Shown here one piece after another: positions 9,870-22,140 of a stretch of DNA of 64,000 nt (the stretch's first letter is position 1; each line of letters begins with the position of its first letter). A program made the position numbers and the translations under genes. The notes under the pieces are model-generated. The model made no database searches, was not told the origin of the DNA, and saw only the letters and a program-made list of their open reading frames with translations. Location: NCBI GenBank assembly GCA_009192285.1, contig WBVU01000017.1:868001-932000 (forward strand), in the 5' to 3' direction. The stretch is from Morchella semilibera. Lineage: Eukaryota; Ascomycota; Pezizomycetes; Pezizales; Morchellaceae.

Positions 9870-12800
9870 TGTGATGGAGTAACCCGATGCAAAGTAGAAG
9901 ATGACAATGATGACGCAGAAGGACTCAAGGAGTATAGCCAGCATGACGAGAACACCGACGAAGATAGGGACAACACCGGGCAGGCACAAGCACAGTCACC
10001 GGCAAAGGCAAAGGCAAAGGCAGAGGCAAAAGAGCGCAAGGCAGCCTGAGGGAGAGTGAGGACCGGATGGACCTTGTGACGGAGTAACCCGACGCAAAGA
10101 AGAAGATGACAATGATGACGCAGAGAGACTCGAGGAGCACAGTGTACTCGACGAGGGGGCCGATGAAGACAGGGACAACGCCGGACAGACACAAGCACAG
10201 ACACTGGCGAGGACAAAGGCAAGAGCAAGGGCACAGAGGCACAGGGCAGGGAAGGTGAGGACCAGATGGACCTCAACGAGAACGAGAAGAGATACTATGA
10301 GTGTCCTCTTGTCAGAGGATCGAATCGTCGGTTCGAGAGGCTATGGCTTTAGAAATAGGAGTAGATTCCTATGTACCGAGATAACAGGAAGACGAGACAG
10401 AGAGAAAAGAAAGAAAGAACTAAGGAAAACATCCATCCCCGCTATTTAACACACCTCCTCCACTAGTCCGCTATGACTCACACATTCGCTCATAGAACCT
10501 CATAGAAACCCGTCGCTACCACACCTCGTAATCCTCCCCACCATCTCCGCTATTCTACATTACCAATCCATCACGCCATCGAACCTCATAGAACCTAATG
10601 ACGACAGCCTCCACCTCATACTCTCCCCCCTCGCTTAACATTACCCTAATAACCACAACCGTACATCGCCTACCGAACTATCGGGACGACTGCCAAGACG
10701 CCGGGACAGACCTCAACGAGAGTGATGAAAGGTTGGCTTTAGACAAGGTTTCAAGTATGAGGAGCTATGGCTTGAGAATAAGGGTATATTCCTATATACC
10801 TGTCCCAGCGTCTTGGCATCAGTCCTGAGGGTTCGGTAGTTGAAGCGCTGTTGTAGTTGTTGGGGTAATGTTAAGCGAGGAGGCGGTATGCTGAGGGGAG
10901 GGTGTCGTCATTGGGTTCCAGGAGGTTCAATGGTGTGATGGATTGGTAATAGAAATAGCGGATATGGTGGAGAGGAATACGAGATGTGGTAGCGATGGGT
11001 TTCCATGAGGTTCTATGAGTAAAAGTGTGAGTCATTGCGGACTGGTGGGGGAGATGTGTTAAATAGTGGGGATAGATGTTCTCCTTAGTTCTTTCTTTCT
11101 TTTCTCTCTGTCTCGTCTTCTTGTTATCTCAGTACATAGGAATCTACTCCTATTTCTAAGCCATAGCCTCTCGTACCAAAGGCTCGATCCTCTAACAAGA
11201 GGAAACCCATAGTACCTCTTATCGTTCTCGTTGAGGTCCATCCGGTCCTCACTCTCCCTGCTCTGTGCTCTTGTGCCGTTGCCCTTGCCTTTGCCTTTGC
11301 CGGTGCCTGTGCTTGTGCCTGCCCAGTGTTGCCTCTGTCTTCGTCGGTCTCCTCGTCGTTTAGGCTGTGCTCCTCGAGCTCTTCTACGTCATCATTGTCA
11401 TCTTCTTCTTTGCCTCGGGTTACTCCGTCACACGGGCAGGCACAAGCACAGGCACTGGCACCGGCAAAGGCAAAGGCAAGGGCAAAGGCAAGGGCAAAGG
11501 CACAAGAGCGCAAGACAGAGAGAGTGAGGACCGGATGGACCTCAACGAGAACGATGAGAGGTATTATAGGTTTCCTCTTTCAGAGGACAGAATCTTGGGT
11601 ACGAGGAGCTATGACGTAGAAATAGGAGTAGATTCCTATGTACCAGGATAACAGGAAGATGAGACAGAGAGAAAAGAAAGAAAGAACTAAGGAAAACCTC
11701 CATCCCCGCTATTTAACACTTCTATCACGGTGTACCACGGACTTCGCAGAAGAGAAGGATATCAGGGAATGGGTTTTCGGGTATAAGGTTTCTTTTGGGT
11801 TCTTGGAGTTTCTATGGGTTTCCGTTACACGATGTTATGAGTCATGACTGTACAGGGATTAGGAGGGGTATATATATGTTGCTACGGATCTTCTCTTTGT
11901 TCTTTCCTTTCTCTTTCTTTCCTTACATGTTCTTCCTGTTATCAACCCTACGGTTTAGTTTTGTTCTGTGTCCTTAGTTCTGAATATATTACGTCATAAC
12001 CATAGTCGCTGCCAAGACCCCCTCGGGTCTTTCATAGTATCTCACCTCGCTTCGTCTCGTCTCGCCTCGCCTCGTCTTGTCTCGCCTCGCTCCATCCATA
12101 GTCCATGACCGTAGTCCGTGTCGTCTACTGGTATCTTCGTCTCCACGTCTTCGTCAGAGAGGCCATCTGGACCCTCTGCCCTACAACTCTGCTCCTCGGT
12201 TAAGTTCCCGCGTCGTCGCCCCTCGTCCTCGTTCTTATTCTCGCCTCGGTTGTGTACTTCGGCTCTCTGGCCTACTGTCTCCGTATTGCTCCATAACAAC
12301 TTCTCCTCCACCAGTCCGCTATGACTCACACTTTCGCTCATAGAACCTCATGGAAATCCATCGCTACCACACTTCGTATTCCTCCCCACCATCTCTACTA
12401 TTTACATTACAAATCTATCACGTCATTGAACCTCCTGGAACCCGATGACGACACCCCCCCTCTCAGCACATCCCTTCCTCGCTTAGCCTGCCTTCATTAA
12501 TTACATTAGCGCTTCAGCTATCAAACCTTCGGTACTGATGTTAAGACGCCGGGACAAAATATCTATACAAAACGTTTCTATACCTTAGTCCCATTTGGCT
12601 TAACACCCAAGAACTACGTGATCTTCGACTCCGCCTCTAGCTTCACTTAGCCTTTCGTCTCTTGTTCCATCTTCTCACTCTCGTCTCGCTTCAGTTGGGA
12701 ACTTTGGCTTGTTTAACTATTGTCTCTGCTTCGCTCCGTAACATTAGGTCCATCCGGTCCTCACTCTCTTTGCCCTGCGTCCTTGTGCCTTTGCCTTTGC

Positions 12801-12938
12801 CTTTGCCGGTGCCTGCGCTTGTGCCTGCCCGGCGTTGTCCCTGTCTTTGTCGGTGTCCTCGTCGTATTGACTGTGCTCCTCGAGTCCTTCTGCGTCATCA
12901 TTGCCATCCTCTACTTTGCGTCGGGTTACTCCATCACA
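9870..12938. repeat. Repeat cluster with long inverted termini, inserted in the pogo relic
   Basis: Both ends begin with TGTGATGGAGTAACCC and remain similar for about 200 bases in inverted orientation (9870-10070 and 12938-12745). The conserved end unit holds an acidic-then-Ala/Lys/Gln-rich open frame, read as NAGQAQAQAPAKAKAKAQ in one copy. Additional copies of the same unit occur inside. Segments seen at 10265-10720 recur at 11530-11725 and 12300-12560, separated by about 570 bases of different sequence. The cluster is thus several rounds of insertion or rearrangement of one repeat family. No transposase of its own is visible. Confidence 0.7.
10075..11432. repeat. Inner foldback element with about 640-base arms
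   Basis: A near-palindromic element: the arm 10075-10720 is repeated in inverted orientation at about 10790-11432, leaving a central spacer of only some 70 bases around 10755. Both ends begin TGTGACGGAGTAACCC. The arms include GATGGACCTCAACGAGAACG and a run of GAAAGAAAGAACTAAGGAAA in mirror positions. The arms have diverged moderately, so it is not a recent duplication. No clear target duplication is seen at the ends. Confidence 0.75.
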
Positions 12939-13448
12939 ATCTGGAAGAATATGGTGTTTAGTAATAGTATCTATCAATTTCTTATAGAAATCCTTAATGA
13001 TCATTGGATTGTTGGCAAAACTACGTTTGTCTAGTCGTACCGCAAATTTGGACTCCAACTCTGAGTGTCTGGCAAGGAACCGTGATGTCCAGTTTTTTCC
13101 CAAATTCATCGCTGTGCTGCTATCAGGATGATGAGATCGTAAAAAGCTAGTTGCCATATCTTTCACATATTTCATCCTAGGAGGGAACCCCCAATCGTCC
13201 AATTGAATAATCCATCTTACAATCGCTTTCTCCTCCCATGGCATGAGTATCTGCTGGTCAACTTGAGTAATCCCTTTGGGACCGATACCCGCTAATCTGT
13301 TCCGAAGCTTGCTGTAAGTAAGATCGTATGCAGTTGCTGCATCTCGGATGTTCTTGAATTTTCCAGCCTTATAGTCCCTAACCGCTAATGCTGCTCTTGA
13401 TTCTATATCAGGTATTAATGCCTTTCTCGTTCCTTTCCCGCGACCCAT
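12939..13448 (-). pseudogene. N-terminal DNA-binding part of pogo-type transposase
   Basis: Begins at the ATG at 13448. The first 50 residues form a Psq/HTH-like domain (AALAVRDYKAGKFKNIRDAA), followed by a CENP-B-type helix-turn-helix region with LGKNWTSRFLARHSELESKF. This is the usual N-terminus of Fot1/pogo transposases in ascomycetes. The homologous sequence stops after HHILPD, exactly where the inserted repeat cluster begins; the remaining open frame belongs to the repeat. Confidence 0.85.
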
Positions 13449-13451
13449 TGT

Positions 13452-13551
13452 TAACGTAGCTAACAGAATGTGTATACTGGTCGGGTTGATACTGATGGAT
13501 CGCTAACGTAGCTAGCAGGACGTGGATACTGGTCGGGTTGATGGATCACTA
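13452..13551. repeat. Tandem duplication of about 48 bases
   Basis: TAACGTAGCTA...ACTGGTCGGGTTGAT occurs twice in a row (from 13452 and from 13504) with a few differences. It lies immediately upstream of the transposase start and could be subterminal repeat sequence of the pogo element, as many DNA transposons carry, but this is inference. Confidence 0.7.
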
Positions 13552-13842
13552 GCAACTTCAAGTTCCTGGATCCTCACGGCATCTGAGACCTGGGACATGT
13601 GGGGGCGAACCCGGTCGTTTGCCCAGTGCCGGTCGTGTCCTGGGTGAATCACGTTATCCCCGTATTTGTATGTGGTAAGTCCGAACCAAGGCAAATTGGC
13701 GAGTCAAACTCCGGGAGTTCATGCAGATACATACTTTTTCTCACCTAAGATTTAGCGAAGCGGGGATAGTGGATTTCTCGAGAATTTACGGTACAATACA
13801 AAAATACGCCAAGCTCCTGATTCTGAAACGTCAGGACACACG

Positions 13843-14000
13843 AGTACTACGGGTGTAGGGGTAAGTCTGTAGACACCTACTGCTGTTGCAACCACGACCA
13901 CTGTACTTGCCAAATTTTTATCAATAGGACGGGGGTAGGTAATGGCTGTAGCAACCAAAGTCCTATTGACTAGTAGACTACAGACTTACCCCCGTAGTAC
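13843..14000. repeat. Small foldback, MITE-like element
   Basis: A 158-base stretch whose ends are inverted repeats of about 25-30 bases: the left end begins GTACTACGGGTGTAGGGG and the right end, reverse complemented, begins GTACTACGGGGGTAAG, both running into AAGTCTGTAG. The words TGTTGCAACCA/TGTAGCAACCA and CAATAGGAC/GTCCTATTG inside are also arranged around the centre. No coding capacity. The element family is not recognised. Confidence 0.65.
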
Positions 14001-14316
14001 AAATATTGCTTGGCTGCAGACTTGACAACCATTTTTTGCTCGGTTGGCAGGGAACTCGCTGGATACGGAGCAGTCGAGTATAAAGACCCTCACGGATCGC
14101 AAGATGTAAGTAAACCTTGTTAAACTACCCTAACAGCCCAAAGCAGCTTATAAAACTGATGGTTCCTAGCTTCACGCTATTGTTGTACAGATGTCTGTAC
14201 ACCCCTCAACCTTTGAACACTGACCTTACACAAGCAATGAAACATGCCTTACTATATAAACAACAAAACGATCCATTGCTTTTTATCAATCAAATCCCAA
14301 TCTACTCTACAAAAAA

Positions 14317-17300
14317 TCATGAAACCTTGTCAGGAGCAGGCGTGATGGTATCTTCGCCCTCAACTACTATATCAGCGGGCTCTCCATCATCCTGCTCTGT
14401 TTGCTGGAGGAAGACCCCGCCGCCACTCACTTCAGCTTCCGGATCGCTGTCTTCCATATCCTTAATGAGCTCGTCCTTCAGCTTGGTGTTTGTAAATGAT
14501 AGCTCTACTGGGTGAGGTCCGATGGTTCCCAGCAACGAGGTCATCTCAACTCCGGATTCTTCCGAATCGTCAGGCTTCAAGGCTGAATATGGTGGTAACT
14601 GCTCATCATCGGACACTTTGGTGGTTGAGCTTGGCTCCCTACCCCAGAGCTTTCCGTTACCAACTTCATCGGAATAGATTCTCGAAAATCCACTGACCCC
14701 ACTCCCCGACGACCCGCGGATCTGGTCGCCGGATGGTCCACCTTCCCCCGCCCGGTTAGGAGATGTGCCACATGAGGATCCTGTCTCATCAGCCGAGTCT
14801 TCAGAGGTAGCCTCAATAACATTGAGAAGTCGTTCGTAGTGCGGTCCGCCCAATGGGTGGCTGGCGCGGCGACGATAGAAGAGGAGATAAGCCGCCGGGG
14901 TAATGACCTTGTCGGCGTCGAGAACCTCTCGTACGCTTGAATCTGCTTCCTCAATTAGTAGGTGTAAAGGAGCTATAGAAGAAACTATTATCCAAAGTGT
15001 ACTAACCATCACAGTAATACCACTTATTGTCGATCCAATTCTTTGCATACGCCGTATAATGCCCGCCGCCTAATCCACCATAGTGATTATCCACGGCGAT
15101 CAGATCATAAATCAACCCATGATCCTGTTCCTTCAATCCAACCCGGTTGGATAAATCAAGGCCTTCAACCGGACAGTCAATCAAAACATCAATCTTATCC
15201 CTGAAGTTCCTCGAGCTTGAAAACCTCTTAAGATGAATTACAAGGATGTCGGGGCATTTCCAGAGTTCGAACTTTTTCGTGGCTCTCCGGTGAACCTTGC
15301 ATCGTGGGCAATACCAAGGGTCCTCCTCCGAAAGAACTTCGTTCTTTGCAAATTCATCTAAGCAGTCCTCAAGATGTATTCCCTTGTTTTTGCGGTCCTC
15401 CCGGCGCCGACGTCGGCTGTAAAGCTCTGGGTCATTGTACACCGTTATGTCATTCCAAGCCGCCCTGCCGCGGAATTCATCTTCACCCTTCCCCCCAAAA
15501 ATGGCATCCCAGCCAGATTCGGTCCACTCGCAGATAAGTCCTTCGCCCCATTTGATAAGAGGATTCTCTTCAAGTATGGTAGGGCTGGGGGTTCTTGATG
15601 GTGTCTTGAACGCCTTGGTAGAGGAATTCGCGCTGCTATTTCCATAAAGGCTAGGGTCTGCAATGGTCGCGAAAACACTATTATTTGGTCTTTGATAAGT
15701 TCCTTGTTCGAATTGAGTGTTCTCTTCGTCATCACTAGCATCCTGCATCATATCGCCTTCAAGTTCAGGTTCAGGGGCGTCTTCATAATTATCGATGCCA
15801 TCATCAGTGAGACTTTCTGCTGGGCTACGCCTTCCCGAGTTTCCCCCTATAGGAAACACAGACGGCTTTCTTGGAGGAGGGGTGGGCGGGGTACTGGGGT
15901 TAAGTCGATCCCTAATATCAAGGGAAGCTTCCAATGACTGCCAACCAGTGAGCAATGACGATTCCCCAGATTTCCTTTTGCTGACCTTAACGCTGAAAAG
16001 GTCCTGCAGCCCGTCTGGAAGGCCACGTTTGCTGGCCTTCCTAAGGAGTCCACCTTCGGCTTCATCAGCATTTTCTGAATCCTGGACAGAACCTGCATCC
16101 TTCATGGATACATTAACAAATCCGTCTTTATCATCTTCCTCTTGCTCATCATCGCCAGCAACCTTGGCCTTATGTTCGTTCACCTCAACAACATCGTCCG
16201 CTTCTTCGAGCCCTTCATTTTCATCATATCTTCCTTGCACATCCTCGTAAAGATTCCGGCTCGTCATAAGCTGATACCTCTCCACAATCTTCGACATGAT
16301 TGCATCAAGACTCTTGGCCTCCTCTCGGTTGACCACAATAAAGAAAGGGAAAGCGAATCCTTCAGAATTGGTAGAACGGGTAAATTTACTTTCCTTGTAC
16401 ACTTTATTGAATACTGGTACCAGCAACCTTTCCGTTTCTGGGGCTCCGGGTAGCGGTTCTTCCTCGTCATCGTCGAATCGGTAATTCGCACCATAATAGA
16501 GTGATTTCTTGGGCTTCTTATTCTTGCTAGGCCAGTTCGTAGGTATATCTTCAAGCTCATAGAGGTAAGCATCGTCGTTGTGCTGAATTTGATCAGCGAC
16601 CGTCGCTGAATCGTCATAATGTTTGAAAAATCTATTCCGATAAACCTCGGATGCCATGATCTTGTGTTGCACTTTTAGCAAAGTATCCTCCATCCATTAA
16701 CCTATGAAAGAAGGAAAAAAACTCACCATCCGGGGGTCTATTCCCATCTTCTTCCCCACATATTCCTTAAGAGACTTTATACTACCATTCTTATCCATCT
16801 CCACTGGGATTTTCAATAGTTTCCCTTTGGAATCATCCTTTGGGATGAAAAAGACCTCTTTCGACCAAACGTTCTCTACCGGTAATGGTAAAGTCAAGTC
16901 CATGAAAGGGTCAAATGTAATGCTGACTTTCTCACACACGGGGCAAACAAGAGTGCTTTGGTACAGACCCCCAAAAAGGTCAGCGACAGCTGAATCATTT
17001 CTTTTCTTGTAGATGTCCCAGTGTTCTGATGCAAGCTCCGCAATGGCCTCCATATCACCAACCATCTCATCTGTGGACTCTGGCTTCTCGATATAAGGTT
17101 TCTTTTGAATACGGTTCAGATCCTCATGCAGGCCATCAAGAAGAAACGCGAGGAATTCCTGCGAGTCCTGTTGCCCATAACCCTGGAAAGAGGGCCCAAA
17201 CCTGCCGATAGTAGTCTTAAATTCTCTGGGGGCGAAGGAGGCAGGACATGTTGGTGAAAAGATGTTTTTAAGTAGACCTGCATAAGCTTTTGCAACTTTA

Positions 17301-19001
17301 CCGTGATGTGCAAGTGGATTTGATGGGTTCAACTCTTTCTCGTATTCGTCCGCTTTGATTGATTTGATTAGTAACTTCTCCATTTGAAATGGGTGGGAAA
17401 TAACATACAAATAAAATACCGAGAAAGTTCTTTCACACTCCTTAAGCACTGTAAAGCACTGTTCATATAGCATGTATTACCAAGGTTGCTAAGGCCACAT
17501 TTACCCTGTGGTCTTCCCTCCCGTCTCCCCCTAACAATACTAATTTTCGATGGGGAACTCTTAACACTGCTTGCGGAGGGGCTTGAGCTCCTCGACGTAG
17601 TCTTCTTAGATGGAGTGATGGCAGCGGCCTTCCCATGGCTTGGAACGGTAACTCTCTGACCAAACTTGATAGCTGACTTAACAATTTTATCCGTAATCCA
17701 TTCACCGTCTGAGCTCTGCTCTTCGATAACAATGATCCCACCAGCTCCAAAACCAGCGGTACCGATGCGAAGACTACCGTTATAGTTTGAATCGTTCGAA
17801 CCATCTGGCAAGTTTACCAGTTCCCGCTCTGATCCAGGTTGTAATTCTAAAAATGCCTGTAAATCTATAACCAGTTTATCGAATGTCCCTGGGGCTTTTC
17901 CTTTATTCGGTTTCTTGACGCCTAGGGGCGTTGCTTCAGTCCCTTCTTCTGTATAGCCACCAAGTACTTTCCACAGTCTAATCTTTCTACTGAGCTCCAC
18001 ATCTGCAAGTTTTTTGACCTTTTGAAGAAACTTTTGATATTTTTCGTCTTTGGTTGCAATGAATTCCTTCGGAGATTGAGACTTCTCATTATGTAAGCTA
18101 TCCTTTGTGATGGCTGAGCTCGGGTCTCGAAGTTTGAAGAGGGTAAATTTGGGTGGATAGTATTCGAATTGGAGGTTTGGTTCATCGCCTTCCTCAGAAA
18201 TATCTACCACTCGTCTTTTGATGATTGGCGAGCCTTGGGCAAGGCCATACCAAGAAACTAATGAGTCCCAAACACCCCCCGGAACGATTTCAAAATCCTC
18301 TCCAGAATTGCCGGGCTTGATTGGGACCAACTCTTCTGACTCCGAGAGTTCTTCATCAGAATTGCCTTCTAAATCGCCAGGTTAGCTATCGTTTCCCGCT
18401 AGCGTGACTAATATTTACGGGAAACCAAAATTGGGAAGACTAGGAGCATACTTTCATCGGGCTTCCCATCCTGAGGTAAATCCACGAGACCCGAATTATC
18501 TATGGGGCCTAGCTCCCCTTCAACGTCTTCCTTTGACAACGAATTGCCACCCTCGTGAGATTGCAAGAACCTGTTCAACCAAGGCCCGGAGATGATATAC
18601 CACACGTCCCCTTTTACCATCTTGGTTTCCATCCTCGCCTTGTACACCACGTGAAACATCTCTTCAGCTGACGGCCTAGGAACCGAAGTGGTTGAAGTGG
18701 CAGCCGTTGAAGGTGTTGCTCTCTCGGAAGAGCCGGCGTGCCCGTCCAACATATCTACAGACATTTCTCTCCTTACATCTGGAGTATCCTCGTCCATAGG
18801 GTCGGCTACGTCCTCAAAACTTGTGGGAACAGGAGTTCTATTTGGGGGTTCTTCTGACTTTAGCCGTTTGGCGGAGGATTGGGATCGGGCGATAGTATCG
18901 GCGGAAGACGATACTTGTTCGGTAGGTTGGAGGAGGATGGCAGGTGATTCTCCAGGTATTGCAGGAGAGCAAGCTGCCGCGTCGCTTGAATCAGTATCCA
19001 T
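14317..19001 (-). CDS. Ubiquitin carboxyl-terminal hydrolase, Ubp12/USP15-like
   Basis: Cysteine protease that removes ubiquitin from proteins, about 1,471 residues. Exons: 19001-18452, 18368-17409, 17352-16727, about 16660-15007 and 14942-14317. The start of the fourth exon is uncertain (16660 or 16687; both keep the frame). A DUSP domain spans about residues 115-270 (MVKGDVWYIISGPWLNRFL). The Cys box GLSNLGNTCYMNS puts the nucleophile near residue 483. QDSQEFLAFLLDGLHEDLN follows, and the His box is GGGHYTAYAKN near 1246. CPVC and CPRC pairs form the zinc finger. The long acidic insert between the catalytic boxes is usual in the Ubp12/USP4/11/15 group. The start is the first ATG in frame. 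An open Ser/Thr-rich frame extends further upstream but has no ATG. Confidence 0.93.
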
Positions 19002-22000
19002 ATCTGCGGTAGAAGATGGAGAAGGGTTAGATTGTGATTGTGTGTGGTCAGTTGCCCCAGTTAAGAGGAGGGGGAGGGATATGGTGACAAGTAGCGAAGA
19101 GAGGGAGAAAGAGAAAAGAAAAGAGTAGGTGTAGATAGTAAATAGGTACCTAAAGTGAACACACGCAGGGGAAGCGAACCTGAAAGATCCCCGTGGGCTG
19201 TCGTTGTGGTGGTATTCGTGGTTGCTGGGGGGGCTGTAGTGGGGGTAGTGACGGGGATTGCTGGTGCCTGGGAGGAGGGGTTGACACTAGCAGCCTCTGA
19301 GAATGGGAAAGGCGACGGTGGGTGAGAGATTTCACAAAAAGGCGAAGATGAAGAAGAGGATGGGGATGGTGAGGAGGAAGAGGAAGAGTAAGACGGAGTG
19401 GTGGTATTATTGATGGAAAAAGAAGGCAAGCAGTCTTCTTCTGTTGCTGCTGCTGCCGCCTCCAGCTTTCGTTTCCGCGACGTGGTGGAGGCTGAAGACG
19501 CCAGCTGCCCGCGTGGCTGCTGCGTGGAAGACGTTTTGGCGATTGAAAATTAGGGAGAGTTTGGTGTGTGTGTGTGTGAGGGGTGGGCGAACTGGCTTTC
19601 TACAGTTTTGTTTTCTTGTAGATGGATAGGTGGGATGATGGGTTGTAAGGTATGTATGAATGTGGGGCTTGATATCTTACTTGCTGGTAATGTATTGAGC
19701 GAATGAGAAGTTCAAAGATATGTAGGTATCGTAAACAGAGATGTGACGGTTAGCCGCAAGAGAAGTCTAAAAAGAGAGATACTCTAACAACTAAAAAGAA
19801 GTCGAGGAGGAAGGAACGTTACTAGCTGAGGAAGAAAGAAGGCGAGAAATGCGTGGCATACATGGTAATAATAAGCTTTCGCCCCCTCATACAATTTACC
19901 TCGTTCAGGCGGCCCGTGTCCAGGGCCCCAAGGTTTAGCATACATGCACACGTACTTAGGTACATACATGTACTTTCTTCAATGTCTACCAGGGAGTTAG
20001 TCCCTTTCTTTCCTTCCTTCCCCTTCATGTGTCTCACGAACTGCCATGGGGTTTGGGTAAGCTGTGGTATCACAATAATGCCAAGCCAGATCCAACAAAC
20101 CGACAAACTCACTTTACTGTTGGACTAACACAACAAACCTCCCCTTACTCACCCAGTGCGCACAGAAGATATGTGTAGTAGGTATGTAGATACATGAGGT
20201 ATCACATCCATATCGAAGGGGCAGATGTTTGCTGGGTTGCATTCTCTTCAACCAGGGGAACTAACGCTGCAGCCGGAAGATCAACATAACCGGACAGCAT
20301 GGGCCTTTCCGGTCCGCCGCCTCTCATGTGTGTACAAATAAAACGATAAGAGATGAAATCACTCAAACGACACGATCATGTTCCTCACTGGTCCAGACAG
20401 AAACCTGGGGAAGGGTGCAACCTCAAGCGTCACAAAGCACACATAGGTTGCACAAACACGGTTACAATACACACATTGAATCACGTGATATTCAACATCA
20501 CTTTACCTGGGTTCTTATTTCATTGAGGAAAAAAAAAACTATCTAAGCAGCCACCTGATCTATTAAGGAAATAAGTGGTGATTACTTGGAGCTCCGCAAT
20601 TTTAGAACAGGGAAGTAGCATTAGGATCCCGCGCCTGGAAGCTTGAGTGGTTGCAACAAGTGTTATCTTTTAATATTATTAACACGGTATTCACCGACAT
20701 TGGTTGGATGTTTGAGATGGCGCTAAGCAGTAGTTTCACATCACGGGTCATCACTCGCTGCATAGCTCATAGCCAAAGGGCTCAAATCTTTTGACTGAAC
20801 TGGCACTCCTATGCAATTTTCACAAACTGAAGGCGGGGGCTGGAGGATAAGGAGATATTTCGTCCTGTGTATAAAGGACCAGCAGTCGACGGCAAACGCT
20901 TGGGAACTCGCCACAAACACCCCCCGCCCCCACAACAGGATCTAGCTCCGAACTTGTTCAGAGGATATTACTACAGTAACCTTCAGCTAGCTACCAATAC
21001 CAATAGGTCAGATAAGCATGGACTGAGCACCGGCGACAAATGTCCGAAATTCTATCTATATAGGGAGACTCTGGCAAACCTAGATTTGAAAATAAATCAA
21101 CTATTTATTTCAAATAAGCAACTATACACAACTACTTAGATATATCTCAACATCTCAAGCGCATGCAAGTCCACTACTCATAGAATCGCCCCGGATACAA
21201 GAGGGTGCTGGTGAATTCAATGGGGGTCGAAATAAACACCTATTTAGGGTATAAATACTCAAACCGGCTGTTGATCAGGCTGAAAAGTTCATTGATTTGA
21301 TACCCGTGATCGTTAAAGTCTTAGGGCGAGTCAAGATCTATACTAAAAACGCGCATTGTAAGCACTCTCTAAAGATTAGTGCAATGCAATGGTGAGTAAT
21401 CATTATAATACTACAATGTCCGAGGCCCCGGTTCTACCTCCCATAATTACACCTTCAATTTAGCGGACTTGCAACAAAAAACAAGAGCGAAAATATATGA
21501 GAATTTAAATCAACGTGGTGCTAAATACAAGGACCAATAATTCGCCCTAAGATACTACCCTAAACCTATGGAGACCACACGATTAACAATTTCCCTGGGA
21601 ATCCTACGTCGGATATATTTAAGGGACTGTTGCATAACCATAAACCAAGTTGAAACCAAATAATAAAGCTTACATTACCGGGGCTTCTCTTACCAAAACA
21701 CATCCGTTCTCTGGAAATACCAACATAATGAAATGGAGCCCGGGTTTTCGGCCACAAAGATTAAAAATACAGGTCCCAAAATCTTTCTTTCAATAAAGTA
21801 CTTGGGATATGTCACCCACAAGAATTTATAGCTCGCCATTGCTCTACTATTGATAATATTAATTGGCCTTTAGACTAAAATAAATAAAACTCTACCGGGC
21901 ATTCACTTCTTGACCATTGGCCCGGGAAATGGCGAAGCCAATACATATCACAAGGGGCGACACCTCAATTGTAGCGTCATATACCATCACTCGATCAACA

Positions 22001-22140
22001 AGTCTCCACTAAAGGTTTAATTTTAGAGACTAGAGTTCGCTAATACGAAGAGGTAGAAGTTTAATTCTCTATTTACCACGGACCGGATGGAAAGTGGCAT
22101 ATTGTTAATATATACAAAATCAAGCCGCTCAACCCAATCA
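19002..22140. other. Intergenic, no gene recognised
   Basis: Bases 19002-19560 (minus strand) hold a Ser/Thr-rich open frame without ATG, probably the 5' leader of the Ubp12-like gene; a GTTCGC..CGCAG intron could join it to the coding exon. Beyond that, 2.6 kb of moderately AT-rich DNA has only short frames. A CA/GT microsatellite lies near 19560-19580 and a TACATGTA palindrome at 19965. No transposon ends recognised. Confidence 0.5.

Larger units (their letters stand above)
9234..13448 (-). mobile_element. Dead pogo/Fot1-type DNA transposon split by a repeat cluster
   Basis: Two coding fragments in the same orientation, N-terminal at 12939-13448 and C-terminal at 9234-9869, match the two ends of one pogo-type transposase. 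Between them lie 3.07 kb of nested inverted repeats instead of the roughly 170-200 residues that normally carry the first two catalytic aspartates. The element therefore cannot make a working transposase. I found no certain outer inverted repeats. The insertion point matches a shared junction: both fragments abut the word TGTGATGGAGTAACCC, in opposite orientations. Confidence 0.8.

Noticed and set aside
9797-11651. Several open frames of 60-160 codons with Cys/Leu/Pro or Ala/Lys/Gln repeats
   Set aside because: Both strands are open because of the GCAAAG-type repeat; they belong to the foldback cluster and are reported there, not as separate genes.
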